From contig JAGSHI010000026.1 in assembly GCA_023954635.1 (NCBI GenBank), forward strand, positions 1-35,447: DNA of 35,447 nt. Reading direction: 5' to 3'. This document shows, piece after piece, positions 32,563 through 35,447 of the stretch; the first letter of the stretch is position 1; each line of letters starts with the position of its first letter. Both the position numbers and the translations under genes were made by a program. Source of the stretch: Bacteriovoracaceae bacterium (GTDB lineage Bacteria > Bdellovibrionota > Bacteriovoracia > Bacteriovoracales > Bacteriovoracaceae). The notes under the pieces are model-generated. The model worked only from the letters and a program-made list of their open reading frames with translations, did no database searches and had not been told where the DNA came from.

Positions 32563-33778
32563 TATATTTGAAAGACCTTTCCCTAGAGTCGAACTTCATC
32601 CTGCTACATTAAAACATTTGCGAAAAGGACACCCTTGGACCACAAAAGATAAGTTCACAGAGCTTTTTCCAAGACACCGCCTATTCATAATTGGTACCGA
32701 TAGAAATTCAAACGAAACTGCTCTTTTACTGCATGATCCAAACCATCCAAAAGTAAAGGCCAGAGCATGGACTCTAAAACCCCCTTTTGTAGAGGCCGTA
32801 AAAAACTTTAGAGACGAACTCTACCAAAGACTTCAAAATGCTTTTCGAAAACGAACTCAATCTACTTACTATTCTTCAAGAGACAATTTATATCTAGTCT
32901 TTGGAGAAGGAGATTTTCTTCCAGGGCTTTTTATACAAAAGTTTGGAGATACATATCTTATTCAATATTACGCACGATTTTGGGTTGATATTGAAAAGAT
33001 TCTCTTAAGTATCTTCAGAAAAGTTATGAAGGAATTTGATCTATCTGGACAACTCCTCATTCAGGAAAGATATCCAAATGCAAAAAGTAAATGTCGAAGA
33101 GTGGATAAGAAAGGCCAAGTTGAAAGTACTGTCATAGACGAAGAAGGCATAAAAATGGAAGTTCATCCTGGTCGTGCTCACGACCCGGGGGTCTATACAG
33201 ATGCTGCCTCAATAAGAGAGAAGTTAACAAACAAGATAAAAGAGTGCGATTCACTATTAAACTTATACTGCTATACCGGTGCTTTTAGTCTCAAGGCCTT
33301 AAAGGAAGATGTATCAAATGTTACTTCCGTAGACCTATCCCCTAAATATATTAAACAACTTGAAAAAAATATTGAGCTCAATGACTCCTTTGATAAATCT
33401 AAACATAAATCTGTTACAGGAGATGTTAATAAAGTTATTGCCGACCTCGTTAAGAACAAAGATAGCTTTGATATGATTATTTGTGATCCCCCTTCTGCCA
33501 GCAGTGATGGTAAAAAAATGTCGAGTGCGGTGAAAAATTATGAAAAGCTTCTCCCAAAACTTGGAAAGTTAGTTAATACTAAGGGATCCTTGGTCATTTT
33601 TCTCAATACACATAATGTCACAAGAAAAAGCTTTAAGAGCAAAATTCAGGAAATAATTAAGAGCTCAAAGATGAATTTTGAAATCAAAAATGAATGGTCA
33701 CTTGGCGACGACTGCCCTGTAACAAAAGGCTTTCCAGAGGGTGATTATCTTAAAGTTTTGGTTTTAGAGAAGAAATAA
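32555..33778 (+). CDS. RlmI-like class I SAM-dependent rRNA methyltransferase
   Basis: The start is placed at the ATG at 32555 (407 residues); a TTG frame to 32513 adds 14 residues with no family character. The N-terminus (Arg-Val-Glu-Leu-His-Pro-Ala-Thr-Leu-Lys ... Gly-His-Pro-Trp) looks like the PUA domain of the RlmI/YccW group. The SAM motif Leu-Leu-Asn-Leu-Tyr-Cys-Tyr-Thr-Gly-Ala-Phe-Ser is near residue 234, motif IV Ile-Cys-Asp-Pro-Pro-Ser near 310, and the end (Asp-Asp-Cys-Pro-Val-Thr-Lys-Gly-Phe-Pro-Glu-Gly-Asp-Tyr-Leu-Lys) fits. RlmI makes 23S rRNA m5C; the exact target here is not certain. Ser instead of the common Lys/Arg-Phe follows Asp-Pro-Pro. Its 3' end overlaps a convergent gene by 29 bases. 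Confidence 0.78.
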   Translation: MNNIFERPFPRVELHPATLKHLRKGHPWTTKDKFTELFPRHRLFIIGTDRNSNETALLLHDPNHPKVKARAWTLKPPFVEAVKNFRDELYQRLQNAFRKRTQSTYYSSRDNLYLVFGEGDFLPGLFIQKFGDTYLIQYYARFWVDIEKILLSIFRKVMKEFDLSGQLLIQERYPNAKSKCRRVDKKGQVESTVIDEEGIKMEVHPGRAHDPGVYTDAASIREKLTNKIKECDSLLNLYCYTGAFSLKALKEDVSNVTSVDLSPKYIKQLEKNIELNDSFDKSKHKSVTGDVNKVIADLVKNKDSFDMIICDPPSASSDGKKMSSAVKNYEKLLPKLGKLVNTKGSLVIFLNTHNVTRKSFKSKIQEIIKSSKMNFEIKNEWSLGDDCPVTKGFPEGDYLKVLVLEKK

Positions 33779-34070
33779 CTTCTGTTAAGCATTCAATCTC
33801 ATAACTTGATTGGTCTAAATGAATCTTTGTATAAAACTTTAGTTTACTAACATTCCACACTTGTTTCTTTTGATAATATTCTAAGATTCGATATTGCATT
33901 CTATCGACCCCAATAATCTCAACAAACCTTAAATCATTGTCAGGGTTAACTCTTCCGGCCGCAATTGTTACACAATCGCCTGGTTTAAATTTTGCTTTAG
34001 AGTTAGTTATCCCAAATATAAAGAGACCAAAAAGAGAGACTAAAATAAAGGGTAAGATATATTTTTTCAT
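33750..34070 (-). CDS. Small exported or membrane-anchored protein, function unknown
   Basis: 106 residues starting with a hydrophobic segment (Tyr-Ile-Leu-Pro-Phe-Ile-Leu-Val..., ~4-20) that may be a signal peptide (cleavage near Ser-Lys-Ala) or anchor. The rest is a small domain starting Phe-Lys-Pro-Gly-Asp-Cys-Val-Thr-Ile, like a short SH3-type strand pattern, with cysteines at Gly-Asp-Cys and Ile-Glu-Cys. No family was named. The ATG follows directly on the T-run of the nuo terminator and no ribosome site is visible. The 3' end overlaps the convergent methyltransferase gene by 29 bases. Confidence 0.55.
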   Translation of the reverse strand: MKKYILPFILVSLFGLFIFGITNSKAKFKPGDCVTIAAGRVNPDNDLRFVEIIGVDRMQYRILEYYQKKQVWNVSKLKFYTKIHLDQSSYEIECLTEVISSLKPKL

Positions 34071-34097
34071 AAAAAAAGGGGAAGACTAAGCTTCCCC
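34071..34097 (-). terminator. Rho-independent terminator after nuoI
   Basis: On the minus strand GGGGAAG (34097-34091) pairs with CTTCCCC (34084-34078) around a six-base loop, followed by seven T (34077-34071). It lies nine bases past the nuoI stop. The next gene's ATG follows directly on the T-run. Confidence 0.88.
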
Positions 34098-34105
34098 TGA
34101 TGATG

Positions 34106-34627
34106 TTATTTAACGATTCTATCCCGCCACTGTTTAAGCTCGGGGGTCATGTAGTCATACTTCATCTGATCAAGAGTATATGATGCAAATTCGTAATCAG
34201 TAGTATGAGTTAAACACTCTGTCGGACAAACTACTGTACAAAGTCCGCAGTAACAGCAAAGTGCTGTATCAATTGTATATTGATGAAGATCGAGCTTAAT
34301 GGCCGTGCCTCCATCAGTCTTTATAGCAGGAGCATCTTTTTCTCTTCTCTCTGCAGTAATATAAATACAATCAACAGGACATGCTGTCGCACACTGGTAA
34401 CAAGAAATACAGTTTTGAACATCGTTGTAAAGTCTGTGTCTTGAATTAGCGGGGAGCTCTTCTCTCACCTCCGGATATTCAATTGTCACAGGCTTTACGC
34501 CGTAAACGTATTTAAACGTTATCGACATTCCTTTCACTGCAGTTGAAATACCTTTCCAAATATTCCAGAACCATTTTCCTACAGTTAGTTTATCTTCTCT
34601 TTGTTGTACTGGTGTTGATGCTTCCAT
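34106..34627 (-). CDS. nuoI: NADH-quinone oxidoreductase subunit I
   Basis: 173 residues. Two 4Fe-4S motifs are complete: C73-x2-C76-x2-C79-x3-C83-Pro and C124-x2-C127-x2-C130-x3-C134-Pro, with Phe-Lys-Tyr-Val-Tyr-Gly-Val-Lys-Pro-Val-Thr-Ile-Glu-Tyr-Pro before the first, as in NuoI. It carries clusters N6a/N6b that pass electrons towards quinone in the hydrophilic arm of complex I. Its ATG overlaps the nuoD stop (TAATG), so it directly follows nuoD, with no nuoE, F, G or H between. A strong terminator follows. Confidence 0.95.
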   Translation of the reverse strand: MEASTPVQQREDKLTVGKWFWNIWKGISTAVKGMSITFKYVYGVKPVTIEYPEVREELPANSRHRLYNDVQNCISCYQCATACPVDCIYITAERREKDAPAIKTDGGTAIKLDLHQYTIDTALCCYCGLCTVVCPTECLTHTTDYEFASYTLDQMKYDYMTPELKQWRDRIVK

Positions 34628-35447
34628 TATCTATCCACCTCTCCAAGAACAATATCAATACTTCCGATTGTTGCTACAAAGTCAGCAATCATTTGCCCTC
34701 TACCAACTTCACCAAGCATTGATGTGTGAGTAAGACATGATGATTTAACTTTAAGTCTATAAGGAGTTTTACCTCCATCTGAAATTAAATGGTAACCAAG
34801 TTCACCTCTTGGGCACTCAGTTCTCATATAGATTTCTCCAGCAGGAACTTTTAGAACCTTGGAAACTTTTCCAATAATTGGTCCCTCTTCTATTCCCTCA
34901 AGAGCTTGTCTAACTATTTTTATGGACTCTCCGATTTCTCTCACTCTTACGTGATATCTATCCCAAGCGTCTCCAAGAGTTCCCTTCTCTCCATTTCCTG
35001 TAATAACATCGAAGTCAAACTCTTCGTATATTGAATAAGGTCTATTTTTTCTTAAATCCCAATCAACACCAGCTCCTCTAAGAACTGCTCCAGTAGCTCC
35101 GTATTGGTAACAAAGATCTTTATCCATGACTCCAACATTTGCCGTTCTACCTACGAAGATATGATTTTCACCAACAAGAGAGTGATACTTCTTCATATTT
35201 TCTTCTAGCTCACCAAGAAAATTTTCAATTCTCTTAAGTTGCTCGTCTGTAATGTCATTCCAAACACCACCTAACCAAATGTAGTTATAAAGTAGCCTTG
35301 CTCCTGAAAGTTCTTCAAAAATTCGTAGAAGGAATTCTCTATCTTGAAAAGCATAGAGGAATGGGGAAAAGGCACCGAGATCAATTGCATAAACACCAAA
35401 AAACATTAAGTGAGATGCAATTCTCTGAAGCTCTCCAACAATAACTC
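34627..35447 (-). CDS. nuoD: NADH-quinone oxidoreductase subunit D, C-terminal part, 5' end outside window
   Basis: The frame is open to the right edge, so about 273 residues of a ~400-residue protein are visible; the ATG at 35406 is internal. Glu-Leu-Gln-Arg-Ile-Ala-Ser-His-Leu at the edge, Asp-Leu-Gly-Ala-Phe-Ser-Pro-Phe-Leu-Tyr-Ala-Phe-Gln-Asp-Arg-Glu, and Ala-Thr-Gly-Ala-Val-Leu-Arg-Gly-Ala-Gly-Val are NuoD (49 kDa subunit) signatures. The C-terminal Ile-Gly-Ser-Ile-Asp-Ile-Val-Leu-Gly-Glu-Val-Asp-Arg is the usual end. It forms part of the quinone site of complex I. nuoI follows with a one-base overlap. Confidence 0.95.
   Translation of the reverse strand, partial: VIVGELQRIASHLMFFGVYAIDLGAFSPFLYAFQDREFLLRIFEELSGARLLYNYIWLGGVWNDITDEQLKRIENFLGELEENMKKYHSLVGENHIFVGRTANVGVMDKDLCYQYGATGAVLRGAGVDWDLRKNRPYSIYEEFDFDVITGNGEKGTLGDAWDRYHVRVREIGESIKIVRQALEGIEEGPIIGKVSKVLKVPAGEIYMRTECPRGELGYHLISDGGKTPYRLKVKSSCLTHTSMLGEVGRGQMIADFVATIGSIDIVLGEVDR

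Overview
This A+T-rich window reads as a chromosomal segment of a Gram-negative bacterium: it has KDO synthesis genes, a LamB-type porin, a TolC-like protein and many lipoproteins and exported proteins. Tightly packed genes with stop/start overlaps, many exported murein- or lipid-acting proteins, and a Tad-type pilus locus suggest a predatory bacterium of the Bdellovibrionota, perhaps a Halobacteriovorax/Bacteriovorax relative. That placement is inference from gene content and protein character. No rRNA, tRNA, CRISPR array, insertion sequence or prophage was seen, and no gene-free stretch exceeds 300 bases.

Layout. 1-5.8 kb: the end of a probable Na/Pi cotransporter, a GNAT acetyltransferase, two coupled lipoproteins (lytic transglycosylase-like, glycerophosphodiesterase-like), and a lamB porin gene followed by a MalK/UgpC-type ATPase gene. 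6-11.2 kb: a ScsB/DsbD-type disulfide reductase with a six-cysteine exported protein, closed by a clear terminator, then an exported NlpC/P60-like protein coupled to a small exported protein. 11.2-12.9 kb: a LysR regulator divergent from a cytochrome b562 gene overlapped by a monohaem c-type cytochrome lipoprotein gene. 12.9-18 kb (minus strand): kdsB-pyrG-kdsA-kdsC-ybeD-gpsA, an envelope operon in which CTP synthase sits beside the CTP-consuming KdsB. 18-22 kb (plus): a small exported protein, a TolC-like protein with a coupled outer-membrane protein, and purB. 22-23.8 kb (minus): a SPOR-domain protein and mannose-1-phosphate guanylyltransferase.

24.0-28.5 kb (plus) is the most unusual part: a compact, divergent Tad/Flp (type IVb) pilus locus. 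It has a Flp pilin, three heavily overlapping small membrane or pilin-like genes, two unrecognised exported or membrane proteins, a CpaC/RcpA-like secretin with an odd N-terminus, and a TadA/CpaF ATPase. Prepilin peptidase, TadZ and TadD genes are not here. A possible TadB/TadC-like membrane protein lies 2.8 kb away on the other strand. In Bdellovibrio the host-interaction (hit) locus lies among Tad-type genes, so this region is the best candidate for predation-related novelty.

28.5-35.4 kb: an aspartokinase with a short regulatory tail, EttA, the TadB/C-like protein, a small acidic protein, an RlmI-like rRNA methyltransferase, a small exported protein, and nuoI and nuoD (cut by the window edge) next to each other with a terminator after nuoI.
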